Shown: piece after piece, positions 20,847 to 32,592 of the stretch
How positions within the stretch are numbered: the stretch's first letter is position 1
Layout: every line of letters starts with the position of its first letter
Source of the DNA: Grifola frondosa
Taxonomy: Eukaryota > Basidiomycota > Agaricomycetes > Polyporales > Grifolaceae
Direction: 5' to 3'
DNA length: 64,000 nucleotides
Assembly: GCA_001683735.1 (NCBI GenBank)
Contig: LUGG01000002.1
Coordinates: 2,356,001 to 2,420,000, forward strand
The notes under the pieces: model-generated
The model's input: the letters and a program-made list of their open reading frames with translations, nothing else
Databases searched by the model: none
What the model was told of the DNA's origin: nothing
Position numbers and translations under genes: made by a program

Positions 20847-23800
20847 ATGGGCAAGTTGAATTTCGACATCGACGACGATGCACTGCTCAGGACATACAAG
20901 CTCTCTTCGTTGTCGCCCACGTAACTGGTTTACTCTCCAAAAATGACCTTGTGGATGCTTATATGCTCGTAAACTAGGCAATGGGAGGAGATCGACCATG
21001 AGGACAATTTACCGGGCACGATGCCAGGGTCTGCTGGCCCCAGCGGCGAAAGCGAGACCGACCCGTTGGGTTTGGGTGCTACAGTTGAGTGCGTAGTATG
21101 TTTGTAGCATGTATAAGGATACACGATTGATCAATGAGATAGTGTTCGCAACATGGACATGGATACCAGTCAGTGTCATGCTACGTGCATTCTTACCTCG
21201 TGTCCTCATTATATTTGGCACAGAGGCGGCGGTCCTCATATCCTCCAAGTCATTCAATCCGAAGGCCTTTCTGTCTGCTGTACATCCGAATGCTACATAC
21301 CAAGACCTCTCATCGGGCATTGCCCACCTTCGCGCCTCCTTAGACTCGCGCTCGGGCTATTAGGGTGCTTGTTGAAGACAACTTTGATAGATTCGTCGCT
21401 GTCAAGGCATCTACCGATGGTTAATGGATTCAATTCGCGTTGGCTTTCTGCGATACTTATATATAGTGTTTAGCCCTCTACGCTGAGATGCGAGAAGGAT
21501 TATTAGCGGAACAAACCGACTTCGCTTCCAAACCGCTCCGGGATCACCTCAAGCGTGAGTAGTCTCAGCATGGGCATGCAGATATGTTTGATCTATTATG
21601 TTTCAAGTTGCTGCTCAGAAAGCGGATCAGGTCTTCATTCCGGTACTGGAGAACGCTCTGAAAGCCCAGAAGCTCCGCACCACTTTGGGCGTATTTGACC
21701 GATCTAAGTTCTTTTTCAACCTACCCGGCTCATTAGTCGAGTGCATTGAAGCAGTATGTCTCTGCTGTCTCCTCAATTTATGTATCAACAAATTCTGGTG
21801 CTTCGCAGGGTCGGTATGAAGCAGCGATGCGAGATTACAAGAAGGGCAAATTCTTGCTCGAAACTCGCCCAGGCCAACTTCTTCCCCTTGGCTCGACGAA
21901 AGATGGGCAGGCATCCGCAAATGCGCAGATGCAGCAGAAACGTATTCTGGATAAAGTCTGGGGAACAGTCAACAGGGTGATGGGCGAGATGCGAAATCAA
22001 CTCCTCGCGAAACTGCAAGAGCCCACGCGGAGTGTAGAAGAGCAGGAGAAGACCATTGAGTGAGCTACTCTTCCAAATTAGTCAATAGATGTTGACACCG
22101 AGAATGGGTCCTGGCCAGGATTCTGTTGGAGCTGAACACTTCTGAAGATCCTGCTTGGACTTACTTTGACGCGCAGCACAAGTACATCATACAGAACATG
22201 CAAGAGACATACAACACAGCAGTGAAGACAATTAAAAGTGTGTACTTATTCAGTTCAGAGGCCTGCACGTTCCTCGCTCACCTCCAATTAGTGTTACTCC
22301 AGAAAGCCTCAACTGAAGGCATGACATCAGAATCTCTCAATAATAATCTGGCGGCACAGCTGCAGACGTGTGTGTTAGTCCTTGAGTCGAGACAATCGGA
22401 TATGGTGATCGGTACGTCAAGTAACGATTTAGTTGGCCACTCGCCACTCAGCTTTGCTATAGCCCAATCGGGAGGACATGAAGTTTGGCAAGCCATACAA
22501 AGCATGGTGAAAGTCGTTTCAGAAGCAATGTTGTCGCCGCTACCGAACTTTTGGAGAATTGCCAAGGCATTTTCTGACGGAAGATTCAAGAAGGTAGATG
22601 GTTCCACTTGTGACCATGGTGCTGTCCTAAATCTACATGGTGCTGAATCCAGGGCACCGGCACATCTCGTCGAAGCCCTTTACAATGTCGGACAATGGCA
22701 TTCGATATCGTGAAACTCTACATTTCATTGCTTTCGGAATTCTTCATGTTCTCAAACATGGCAGTATCGACACCTCCTTCTAACGGAAGCTCCTCGCTTC
22801 CGCCCTTACTTCCGAAGGATTCCAATTCTCTTACCACAGCTTATCACCTGACGAGAGTTTTGGGTGAGATACAAGACAGCGTGAACGATGTGTGCGGCAT
22901 GGAGATTTCCAATGAAACCACTTCAAGCTTGAAAGAGTTGTTGGAGAGTGCCAGGTGGAAATTCGAGGACGTATTAATCACCTCTTGGTTGAGAGGAAAG
23001 TCCATTTATTTGCTGACAACTACCATGAGGTTGACAGACGTTGTCTTCAGACGCTAATGTCTTCTACTTCCTGGAGTGTTGGATCGGCTCCACCACTGAC
23101 CCATACACGACAGTGTACCTCTCGCAGATGCGCACTTTCCAGAAGCACGTCACCACATGTGCATTCAAGATCGCCGGCGGGGTGGACCTCACCTCGTCAT
23201 CCTCCACGTCTTCCACGCGTCTGACGAAGCAAAACGCGATTGCTACAGAATTTGTTGCAAAGATCACTAAAGCGTTTCTCGACACCGTGTATGCATTCTT
23301 AGATGGACTCGTGCATCTTGCATCGGACGAGTCCCCGACTGCTACTGAAGCGAACGTTGTGCCGGCTGATGGTGCGACTCTAGCCGGAATGAACCCTTTG
23401 GAGCTCGTTAAGATTGAGAACCCTGTATGTTTTAATAGCCACAAACCCGGATATCTCCGATGTTCATAACGCTGCATACAACAGGACACCCGTGTACTGC
23501 TGGTGGTCTCAAACTTCGGTCATCTCATGCGTACTCTCATCCCCAATATGATGAGTGAGTTCGAGACCGCATTTGGAACCTCCATAGAGGAGCACAAACG
23601 CGTGAGTAGCGTATATGCTTCCAGTTTATTCACTTTCGTAACGATGGGATTCTTAGACGCTCATGACTGTCGTGCAAGAACTTGATAAAACCCTTTTCGA
23701 GAGTTATGTCAAACCTAAAGCTACAGCGCTCCTGGGCATCGTTCGCAGTGGAATTCTAGACAGCGAGATGGACTGGTATGAGACTCCACAGCCAAAGGGT

Positions 23801-24396
23801 GCGTGTCCATCGCATTGTCATCAACCGAGGTCCCTCAATTTTGTGTTCTAGAGATCCGGCCTTACGTATACGAGACCCTCATGTATCTTGTCGGTGTCCA
23901 CGCGCAGGTTAGTGCTGCGGCCGCTCCCCTACTGGAGCGCACCCTCAACGCACTGGTCGAAGACGTAGCGGAAGAAGCACTCCGATGTTTCCGCCAAGTA
24001 AAGCGTTTCGGCATGGGCGGGATGCTCCGCGTACGTATACGCTCTTCATTACGTGAAACATCTCCACATTATCATTTTTACAGGCTACACTGGAGATCGA
24101 GTTCATGCACCAAACACTCTCGCGATACGTGACACCTTCTGCGGACCAGACACTTTCAAGAACTCTACACGAAAATATCGCAGGCGTACTCCAAGAGGCC
24201 AGGTGATGAGAACTTGCAGGCGCATTTGGACGGTGTTAAGAAGACATTAGCGGACGCAAGGCGGGCGACAGGGATCGAGTTCCTGTGCTTTAGGCAGACG
24301 AAGGATAAATCGAAGGAGAAGAGCGGGACCTCTTCGAGTTCGAGACACAAGGACAGGGAGCGGACGCGCATGAAGGAGGGAGGGAAGACGAGTTAA
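20847..24396 (+). CDS. sec5: exocyst complex component Sec5
   Basis: A subunit of the exocyst, which tethers secretory vesicles at growing tips. The start ATG 20847 opens MGKLNFDIDDDALLRTYKL. The conserved N-terminal segment KSFNPKAFLSAVHPNATYQDL is followed by a long helical protein ending in Lys/Arg/Ser at TAA 24394-24396. It has many short exons. Three oddities exist. The frame slips near GGG 21354-21356 inside RS..AIRVLVEDNFDRF and again near AA 24158-24159 (QTLS/ELYTKISQAY). The intron 22996-23050 would need a GA...AG boundary to join WLR to DANVFYFLECW. The exon structure between 21090 and 21220 is not resolved. Identity rests on overall similarity to fungal Sec5. Confidence 0.85.
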
Positions 24397-24647
24397 ATAA
24401 AGTACCTGAGCGTTAGTGGAAGTAAGGACTGTTTGTGGATATTTATTACTTTGAACTCTTTACCCATTTTCCTACACATACTTGGCCCAATCATTGATAC
24501 CAGGCCAAGGCGCTGTTGGTAACCTTGAGGAGAGGATTGCAATGAGACATAGACACGTGTTTACGTGGAAGGCGGGTGACAATGAATTTTAATATACACT
24601 GATGTCCCATGTAGCATGCAAGCAAATGAATCACACGGAAGACAAGA

Positions 24648-26730
24648 CTATGAAAACAGATCTACGATGATGGTGATGATCCCAAGCCCTAAGGATAGTT
24701 TGAGAATATTTAGTAACCAGGATAAACTAGTGAAGACTCACCAATCTCAACGACAATGAGCGCAATGACGATTTGTTCTAATCGTTCAGCGTGGCGGCTC
24801 GTTACCGTCTCTTTGAACAGTTGGAGCATGTCTTGTAAAACCTGGACCGGTTGGTGAGGATATGCACGTTCTGAGGCTCACAGACAAACAACTTTACCTC
24901 CACGCGGGTGTTCAATAAATTGATTCTTTGAGGGATCTCCAGGTAACTCCGCGCGGCATCATATAAGGGTTGAAGGTCAGGATATGTCTGATGTCTTTAA
25001 ATTAATGACTTGCGATGAATGCAGATAAATAACGCACCCAGAAGACTTCCTGTAAGCAGAAGAAAACAGCTCAGCATCAACAATACAGGAGCACATGAAC
25101 TAACAAAATGACTTACGGGTGAATCAAGCACAGATCCAACGGAGTTGATGTTCGTTCGCAGGAGGAATAGTTCACCTATTTTGCGCAATATCTCTGTTGC
25201 ATTGAGCGTGTCAGATAACAAATACAATGCTCCAGCAAGCAACAGATGCATGCGTGCCTTTATGACTCATGTCTATCTTCCCCGTTTCACTTATGATTTC
25301 GGGGATATCTTTGGTGTCGTCAATGGTGGTTGATATCAGTTTCTCAAACTGAAGAAAATAACGTCCATCGTGGCCATAAAAAATAACGAATCAATGTTAG
25401 ATAAACGGGCAGCATGAACCGAAATCCCCCACCAATGAAATTTTGACCGACTGAGACAATGCGTGCGACAGCGATAGTTTTGTCCTTCCAATGCGCCAAT
25501 TTTAGAAGCACTCGTGCATGCATAGGTGAAGATAACTGACATGTAACTAGAGCCTTTGCGAAGCGTGATCACATCGTTGTAGATTCTGGTTTGCGGGAAT
25601 GAATTCTTCGCATTAAAGAGGCGATGCAGAGGACGTACCGGCTATAGTTGGCATAATAGTAATTGAGGTCTTCCATTTCCACATCCTGAGGCGCTGTAGT
25701 AATGGTTACCCCGGAGGTGGGCGGCATCAATTATATAACAACGCACCCAGCTTCTCCACCTCGAAACGCTTTCTGATGCAACCGTGAGGCGACGTCTAGG
25801 CCGACTGAGATGAATGAACTCACAACGATGAAAGGAACCTCTTCTCTTGAGCCTCGGTCATTCCCCATATCACCACCGTTCCATATTCGAACATGAAAAT
25901 TTCCGCCTCGGTAGGCGTTTCCGAGAACCTATTCTTCTTCTTCCGTTTGCCGCTCTGCTCGCCTAGATCAGTAGCTTCATGTCCGTCTGCTTCTGTGGCT
26001 TCGGGGGCAAGTTCTGGTACACCGAGGAGGTCGGCCGTTTGACTGAGAGGCGACTGAGTTTGAAAGCGTACGCGACTTTGCGGCGCAGAGGCGGCTTCCG
26101 AAGGAGGGTCGTAAACGTATGGGGTGTATATGACATCATCAATAGCGCGGGGATTAGTGTGATATGAAGAGCGACGGGCGTTGAAGAACTTCATCAGCTC
26201 GGGGAATCGATAAGAGCTATACAAAGAGTGGCATTGTCATTGCGGTCGTGCAATGCAACCGAGCAGGCGTATGCGCACCTTGCAGTTGCATACGCGGTAA
26301 CCCGAGGCAGTGACTTTGCCTTCTTCTTGGTTAAGCGCAATGCATCTCTACGTGCAGTACCTGCCGGAATGAGGTCAATTTGATTATAAACCTTACCATC
26401 ACAAGTGGATGATGGAGGCGCAACAGACGGTGTATCAGAACATCAAACCTCCGTGCAGAACATAAGACTTACATCGATGTCCTCCGGCTCCTCTTCGTCA
26501 TCGCCTTCCTCATCCTCGCTATCTGCAAGCGTACCAGACCCCTCGCCTTCTTCCTTGTCTCGCGGTGGGGGAGGGCCTTCTGTAGACTTTCCTTGTAGTA
26601 CAGGCTCGGCGTGCTCTGGCAGCACCTTCAGTTTCCCAGCTACTTTCGTAGAACGATTGGCCCCGCGAGCTTTGGGCTCGATTGCAGTAGCAAGGGCCTG
26701 GCCCTTTGGGTTTGCCTGGTTAGTCGACAT
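24648..26730 (-). CDS. DUF155 (Rmd1/Rmd8/Sif-type) membrane protein
   Basis: A member of the fungal family required for meiotic nuclear division or sporulation. Yeast relatives are mitochondrial or vacuolar membrane proteins. The N-terminus (MSTNQANPKGQALATA) is low complexity with an acidic tract (EDEEGDDEEEPEDID). It is followed by YRFPELMKFFNARRSS and the DUF155 core AEIFMFEYGTVVIWGMTEAQE. Later exons give VITLRKGSSYM, IGELFLLRTNINSVGSVLDSP, LQPLYDAARSYLEIPQR and a C-terminal hydrophobic segment (IVIALIVVEI, LGIITIIVDLF) that should be a membrane anchor. Stop TAG is at 24648-24650. It is spread over many short exons, and the middle part (25250-25820) was not fully resolved. Confidence 0.85.
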
Positions 26731-27039
26731 CGCGAAAGGTCACCAGAGAATCGAGATGAGAGTCGTCTGCAAATGTCTGGCACGCACCGACGATCGTCAG
26801 CAATCGTCAGCCCGAGTAAGGTACTTATTTAAGGGCTCTAGACCTTTTCTATACGGTAAGTAACTTAGAAGGCGTCGTTATAAATTTAACTATTCCTATT
26901 TGAAGACGGACCTAACGCCGTTTACTCCGGCGTTAATTTTCCTTGTGGCTTCAACGTGTTATAGTGCTCGATCATCCTTGGGCCCCCATATTGCGACATA
27001 ACACTTGCTTAGGTTGATACTACTGTCTGCTTGCATTGA
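26731..27039. promoter_or_regulatory. divergent promoter with an 8-bp inverted repeat
   Basis: 309 bp between the DUF155 gene and the J-protein gene. TAACGCCG at 26913-26920 and CGGCGTTA at 26928-26935 form a perfect inverted repeat with a 7-bp spacer, 105 bp before ATG 27040. This is the geometry of a dimeric factor site. CGG-type half sites suggest a Zn2Cys6 regulator, but that is inference. Confidence 0.35.
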
Positions 27040-30000
27040 ATGCCAGGAGATCCCTTCGACGTCGCGACTCTTCCTGGGTCAGCTGACAACAGGGAATTTC
27101 TCTAGTACGTATTCTTCTCTTTGGAACTGGAGAAGTTCACACCATTCTCGGTCGCTCTAGTGCAGTACTGAATCTCCCAACCACTGCGTCGGACTATGAG
27201 ATAAGGGAGCGCTATAGACAACTGTCAGTTCTCTTTCATCCAGACAAGCAAAGTGACAGCAACACGAAAGATACTGCTGCGAAGCGATTTCTGGAGGTTC
27301 AGAAGGCATACCAAGGTGCGTGGGCCGTTCGCCGTCCAGAATCTGGTCAATCCTCACTCATGTCTTTGGTTGTCAGTACTATCTGACCCAGTTACTCGGT
27401 ATATATGCGTCCTCTCTCATCTTAGTCTTATACGATATACTGATGTTACTTCAGCCGGGCATATGACATACTAGGTCTGCTGAGTATCTTCCTTATGGGA
27501 CTGCTGCGCTAAAGCTTCGTTAGCATAGGCCAGGAGGGATTGGCTGCTTTATCGTCTGGCGACTTCAATGGTCTCTCCGGCAAAGAAGTGAGATCTTTCA
27601 GCCGTAGCACCCCACAACTCAAACGATTCACATATTTCAGTTTGAGGAAGCGTTGAAATTGCACCACCGAACCCTCGAGAGTGAACGTTTGGAGGGGATC
27701 ATCCGTCCGCGAGGTAGTATCGTTATCGGCCTTGACGCAAGCTCGTTGTTCGACTCGTATGATTCCTACAGCGAACGTGAATCGTGGCCAGAGGAAATCA
27801 AATACAGGTTCGAGGATATCAAACAGGATGGTCTCACTGTTCGCCACAGTATCCAGGTTAGTCTTGAGTACACTCGCACCGATGGCAACGGGACTTAACT
27901 TCAGTGTCCAGAAATCGATCGCCGGCAAGACTTCGCTAACACTGACAGGTCGTGCCAAGGCGGTGATGGGGGCTGGCGGAACTGGGAATCTGATGGGAAC
28001 AGTCCGACATCAGTATTCTCCACGTCTAAGTTTTGAGGTTTGTCAAACCTTGCTGCCGCTGTCCTCAGCCAACACCGACTTTCTCGTTTACACAGGCTAC
28101 ATCATCTCTCCTCCGTGCCTCGCAGCTTGATGTCAAAACGACTTATCGTGACGTGAACAACACCGTTATCGTCAAATCCAATCTTTCGCGCAGTCTGCTC
28201 AGGGCGTTTTCCAGCTCATCAGAACAGCTTTCGATTATACCTCCAACAGTGATATCGCTTTCTCGCCGACTGTTTCCCAAGTCGAATACAACGGGATCTT
28301 TCGTCACTTCCGTATCATCAGGGACGCCGCTAGTTACCCTCTCTGTGTCCTCAGCAGAAGCGTTTGATCACTCACTTGAGGGATATGCACCTTCCGGTTT
28401 CCCTATTCCTGAGCCTCTGTACAGAGCGCCTTCAAAAACTGGACTGTCTCTAGGTACAACGTACTGGAATGTTGGACTGATGCTTGCTGGAGGCGCAAGT
28501 AGCATAAACGGGGAATATGGTTTAGTCTTCGCTGAATTGGGAGCGCAAGTCAAGGTCGTACTTCAGTTGGGCTTCATGGGAATGAGCTGGTTCCTGAATG
28601 GGGAGTGGAGAAACGAGGAAAAAACTGTAGGCGCAAGTGTGGGATTGAGTCTACAGGGCGTGGTTCTACGACTGGAGTAAGTGTTGTCATAGCTCGGGCC
28701 CTTCTATGATCTGACGCCAACGGCGGGTTTGCACCCAGCCTGACGTATCTGGGGCAACAGCTGAGCCTTCCCGTCATCCTTTCACATGAGCATAACAGCA
28801 CTTTGGCTCTTTGGACGGCAGTAGTGCCTTCCACAGCGATGGCAGTAGCATACTTCTTTGCGCTGAAGCCGCGACGGCGGCGCGAGCGCACTAAGTGCGT
28901 ATTTTGGCCATCCGCTAGTCCGCGTGTGCGTCTTATCCCCCTTTTGCAGCTACTTCCGGAAAGCTCGGCGTGAGCTCCAGGAAGAGCGATCGGACTTACT
29001 GCGCCAGACAAAAGAGACCATTTCTCTTCTGCAAGACCCCGCGAAGAGGCACATGCAAACTGAGGCCGCCTGTGATGGTAAGCCTTAACTGACGTGTCCA
29101 GGGAACGCGATACTGAATTTCCCATCGTTTCAATCTGACCAGGCCTCATAATTCTCGAAGCATCATACGGTCCGTCGGAGCGAGACGAAAATACTGAAGG
29201 TCTGGACGTGGACGTGGCAATCCCTGTGCAAGCTCTGGTGAACAAGAGCCAGCTTTTCATCCCTGGCCGGAGAAGCAAGGTCAGTGATGTTTTGGTTGTA
29301 CACGGTTGTATGAGTGCCGTCTTCAGCACTTCTCGTTGTCACTTGTGATAAGCGGGATGCCTTTTATGCCTGTGACTATCTACAAAAGCTCGGCCTCTGT
29401 TCATTTGGTCATGAGTTCGAGCAGCGGCCGCCGCCACCTAACGTCACTCTGGGTTCTTTACCAGAGCATTCGGTATTTCTGATTGGCCCAAGTGCCTGCC
29501 ATCGTGTTATTGGGTCTGCTCGAGGCCTTGAGCATTCGCCTAAAGAACAGGGACGATCAATGTCGACAGCCATGGCTTATGTATTCCATCCGCGGAGAAT
29601 GCCCACGCAGACGTATATGGTTTTTCCTTGTTCGAGTCAATCGAGGGTCTGGGTGAGAATTGGTCGCCGCTGAGCACTGATTCTGGATCCCTGATGAAAT
29701 CTGAATTGCATACAATGAGTAGCATATGCTGACCCTTCTTTGATTAAACACAGGCGGGGCTCAGGGGTTCTACGACCCTGTCGCTGGGGTCTCCAAGACG
29801 CTCAGAATACGGTATACTTTCCGCGGACGAATGCACTATGCAGAATTTCCCGATTATGTGCCGATTGTACTTCCTTTGGAAGGTACGTCGACTCTTTTTC
29901 AGTTGCCGCCGCAGACAATGTTCACAACAGCCGACTATCCTTACGCGACCTCGCCTCCTTGATCTTCTCTCTTGCGACTGAAGACCATCTCGTGGAATGA
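27040..30000 (+). CDS. DnaJ protein of the DNAJC11 type (mitochondrial outer membrane)
   Basis: In animals DNAJC11 associates with the MICOS/MIB complex that shapes cristae. ATG 27040 is followed by an exon junction giving YAVLNLPTTASDYEI. The J domain holds the HPD triad (LSVLFHPDKQ). Then come AYDILGQEGLAAL, the family motif IRPRGSIVIGLDASSLF, a long beta-rich middle, a short hydrophobic segment before PRRRRERT, and the C-terminal DUF3395-like domain (GLDVDVAIPVQALV, GFYDPVAGV, RIRYTFRGRMHYAEF). The last intron joins LPLE to DHLVE and TGA 29998-30000. Intron 29280-29753 is about 474 nt, unlike the usual 50-60. One G appears to be missing in the run 29756-29759, which puts GFYDP out of frame. 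Confidence 0.85.
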
Positions 30001-32592
30001 GGGGCTCGCCACAAGGCCTCATTGGCACCATCAGTACCCTGCTTTGCTATTGGTGCACCGGCCCCCCACGCACTCCGGTATATTGACGTTTTCATCGGCA
30101 CTTCATTATACAACCCCCACTCGCATCATCCATATGGCTATTGTCGTTACTGCAAGATTTTTTAATGATCACATCCGCTTCGCGTTCATCTCCTCGGACG
30201 CCGGATGCACTCAGAGTGTGTTAGGCGCCCGCCTTTCGTACGGTCGCAACGTCGATTTTTTCTGAATGCCGTAAAAATCACATCTCCATTAAGCTTTTTC
30301 CCGCTGCGTAGAAACTATCAATTGATCTGCCTGCTGTCAAGCTTTCGGCGATGTTGAACGTGCTTAGCTTCAATCTGGAACTGGAAACAAATGCCCTGGG
30401 ACCTGTGCTTCCATTACATCCCCGAGCGCCGCCACAAGAACGTGGGGTCCCTCGAATTTCTCTTTGGCCTCACACGATCCATTCTCAACTGCTGACAATC
30501 TGACGGGATTTCCCTTTCCGGCTTATGCGAGCGCGAATGCCAGAGCGTGGAGATCCGCGACTATTTGTGCAGGTTACTCCGACTGACAGTGAAGTTCGAT
30601 TCGATTTCGCCCGGCCGCGCAGCACTGCTTCCCTGTTCACAACGCCCACACAACCTGATATTCCATGTATCAGAGCGTCTCCACATGGCCACTGATATGG
30701 TACGTATCAGTCAAGACACCGTCTCCTGAGAATAGTTCTCACCTCCTTGTGCTTGGTTAATCCGAGTACTGTCATGACCTCATTGGTGTCTACCTCTGTT
30801 CTGGTTTAGCGCACCGGCGGAAAAGTCTGTTGCTTTTGCTTTATATTGGTGCCGGACGCGGTTGCGAAGCTCGCAAAGCTCCCGCATCGCTCTATTGTGC
30901 GCTCAATTGCAGCCCCGTAAAACTCCGATGATAAGTGCGGTGATTCATAGGCTGCAGGATCTATTATCTCGGCATGTAACGATGCGCGAGGGGTCAGATG
31001 CAATTCGCCACGAAAGGGGTGGGTGTCAGTGCACGCTCCCAGTAAAGCGATGGCGTTGCTCATGAGCACATTCGTGAGTACCCCATTTTGATTCTGGAGC
31101 ACCTGATGACGGCTTCTGAGACGTTCCTTGGGCCTGGGCTTTCATGGCTGAATGTCAGAGCTGACGCTGTCCCGTGCCCGAGCAGGCAAGAACGGTGTTG
31201 CTGGAGGGGGCTCGTGTTCGTGTGGTGAGCGGACGTCGCTTGTCTTCTCCCGCGAGGCTTTTGTGTCACGTCAGAAGGAACGCCTTTTTCAGATGGGCCA
31301 TCGCTCGTGGGTTAAGCGTACACAGAGTTGCTGGGCTACGTGATCTGTCATACGTGATCAGCAAGGCGAGTTCCGGATGCGTTCTCTCGCTCTTGACCAT
31401 TTTGAGAGCGCGGAATTACGTTTCTATGGGCGATGACCATCGACGACCATCTGGAGCAAAGCAGACCACCGGAACGGGTCACGGATCGGAGAAGTGCCGG
31501 TGTGAGTTGCAGACAAATTTCTGATTTCTTGTTGAGAGGCCTGCCGGGTTCCGATTGACTGGGTCTTGGATGCCAGGGATGTGGACGGCAGGGTCGGTGT
31601 CGGAGACTGTGTGAGATCAGAAGATGTATATAATTGGGCATTCTCCACTGCGCAATGCAATGTGTCCCTTTCGCTGAGCTTACATGAATTTTGTTGCCTG
31701 GATTTGGGTGGGAGGAGCTATCGATCTCGGCGAATTAGGATATCTATTCCCACGGTCCATCTAATCGAGAGTTCGATTAGATTGAGTGGGACGACGGTTG
31801 TACGTACAAGCTTGATTTAGCTGACATTCGCGGGAGCTTTGGCGGAAAAAGATCTCCCTCCCCTTCGGCGGAGGAGCAGCGCCATCCACGCCTGGGGCGT
31901 CTCAATTGTCTATCTTGGACAAGGTTTGCGACGAGCCTGTCCTTTTTCTCGCATGCAATCTAGGCTCTCCCACAGTGCGCTGCTACGCAGCGGCAATCAT
32001 GCGACCAGCATGGTGGGCAGTTCTGATTCGAGTGCTGCACTGTCCTGCGGGCGTGAGGCGGGCAACTCTAGGCGGCAATCATGTCGAGCGTGGAGACTGA
32101 GACACGATTGTCAAATAAACTTTGTCGTGTGCTGTCTGGGACGGCGGTCGCACCAGGGACGGGGAGCTGGGAGTCACGATTTGACTTTGGTGGCTAGCGT
32201 GCGTCGCATGGAGCAGCTTCGACGCTAGTGAATAGTAGCCTATGTTAGCGAATGCGATTGCCAGGATGAAGAAGTTCTGGGCCCGGGGTGGGGTGGGGAA
32301 GGGTGTGCAGATGGAGTGCGCCAGAGAAAGTGGCGGGATGGGAGTACGTACACAAGCGCGATTCAATCCCCGATCTTGCGGAGTTGGCTACTTAATTCAA
32401 GCCATGCGGCTAACTCAATATAAACTCAATCGCAGCTTCTTTAGATTCGGGGATCCCTTCTTAATTTGGCCCCTGGGACCCTAACTTTCTTCAGTCCTGC
32501 GCTATATCAGCGCCTCTATTCCACTATTATAAATGTCACCCTAGTTAATCTCTCCCCCCTTCCTTTTCCCCATCATTTTCCGCTCCGCTCCC
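30001..32592. other. 2.6 kb without a secure gene
   Basis: Only fragments look coding. One is a plus-strand patch at about 30310-30500 that reads LPAVKLSAMLNVLSFNLEL and onward. Another is a minus-strand 98-codon frame at 30806-31102. Neither belongs to a family I recognise, and they do not join. The final 170 bp (32420-32592) look like the promoter of the WOPR gene, with TATAAAT at about 32528 and a pyrimidine-rich run 32560-32590. The rest shows nothing I can support. Confidence 0.4.

Noticed and set aside
22400..22480. Apparent frameshift in sec5 after DMVI
   Set aside because: Using the acceptor GCTATAG gives a 51-nt intron and the frame continues AQSGGHEVW; no indel is needed.
28574..29329. 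251-codon minus-strand frame over the J-protein gene
   Set aside because: It is antisense to conserved DNAJC11-type exons and has no recognisable domain.
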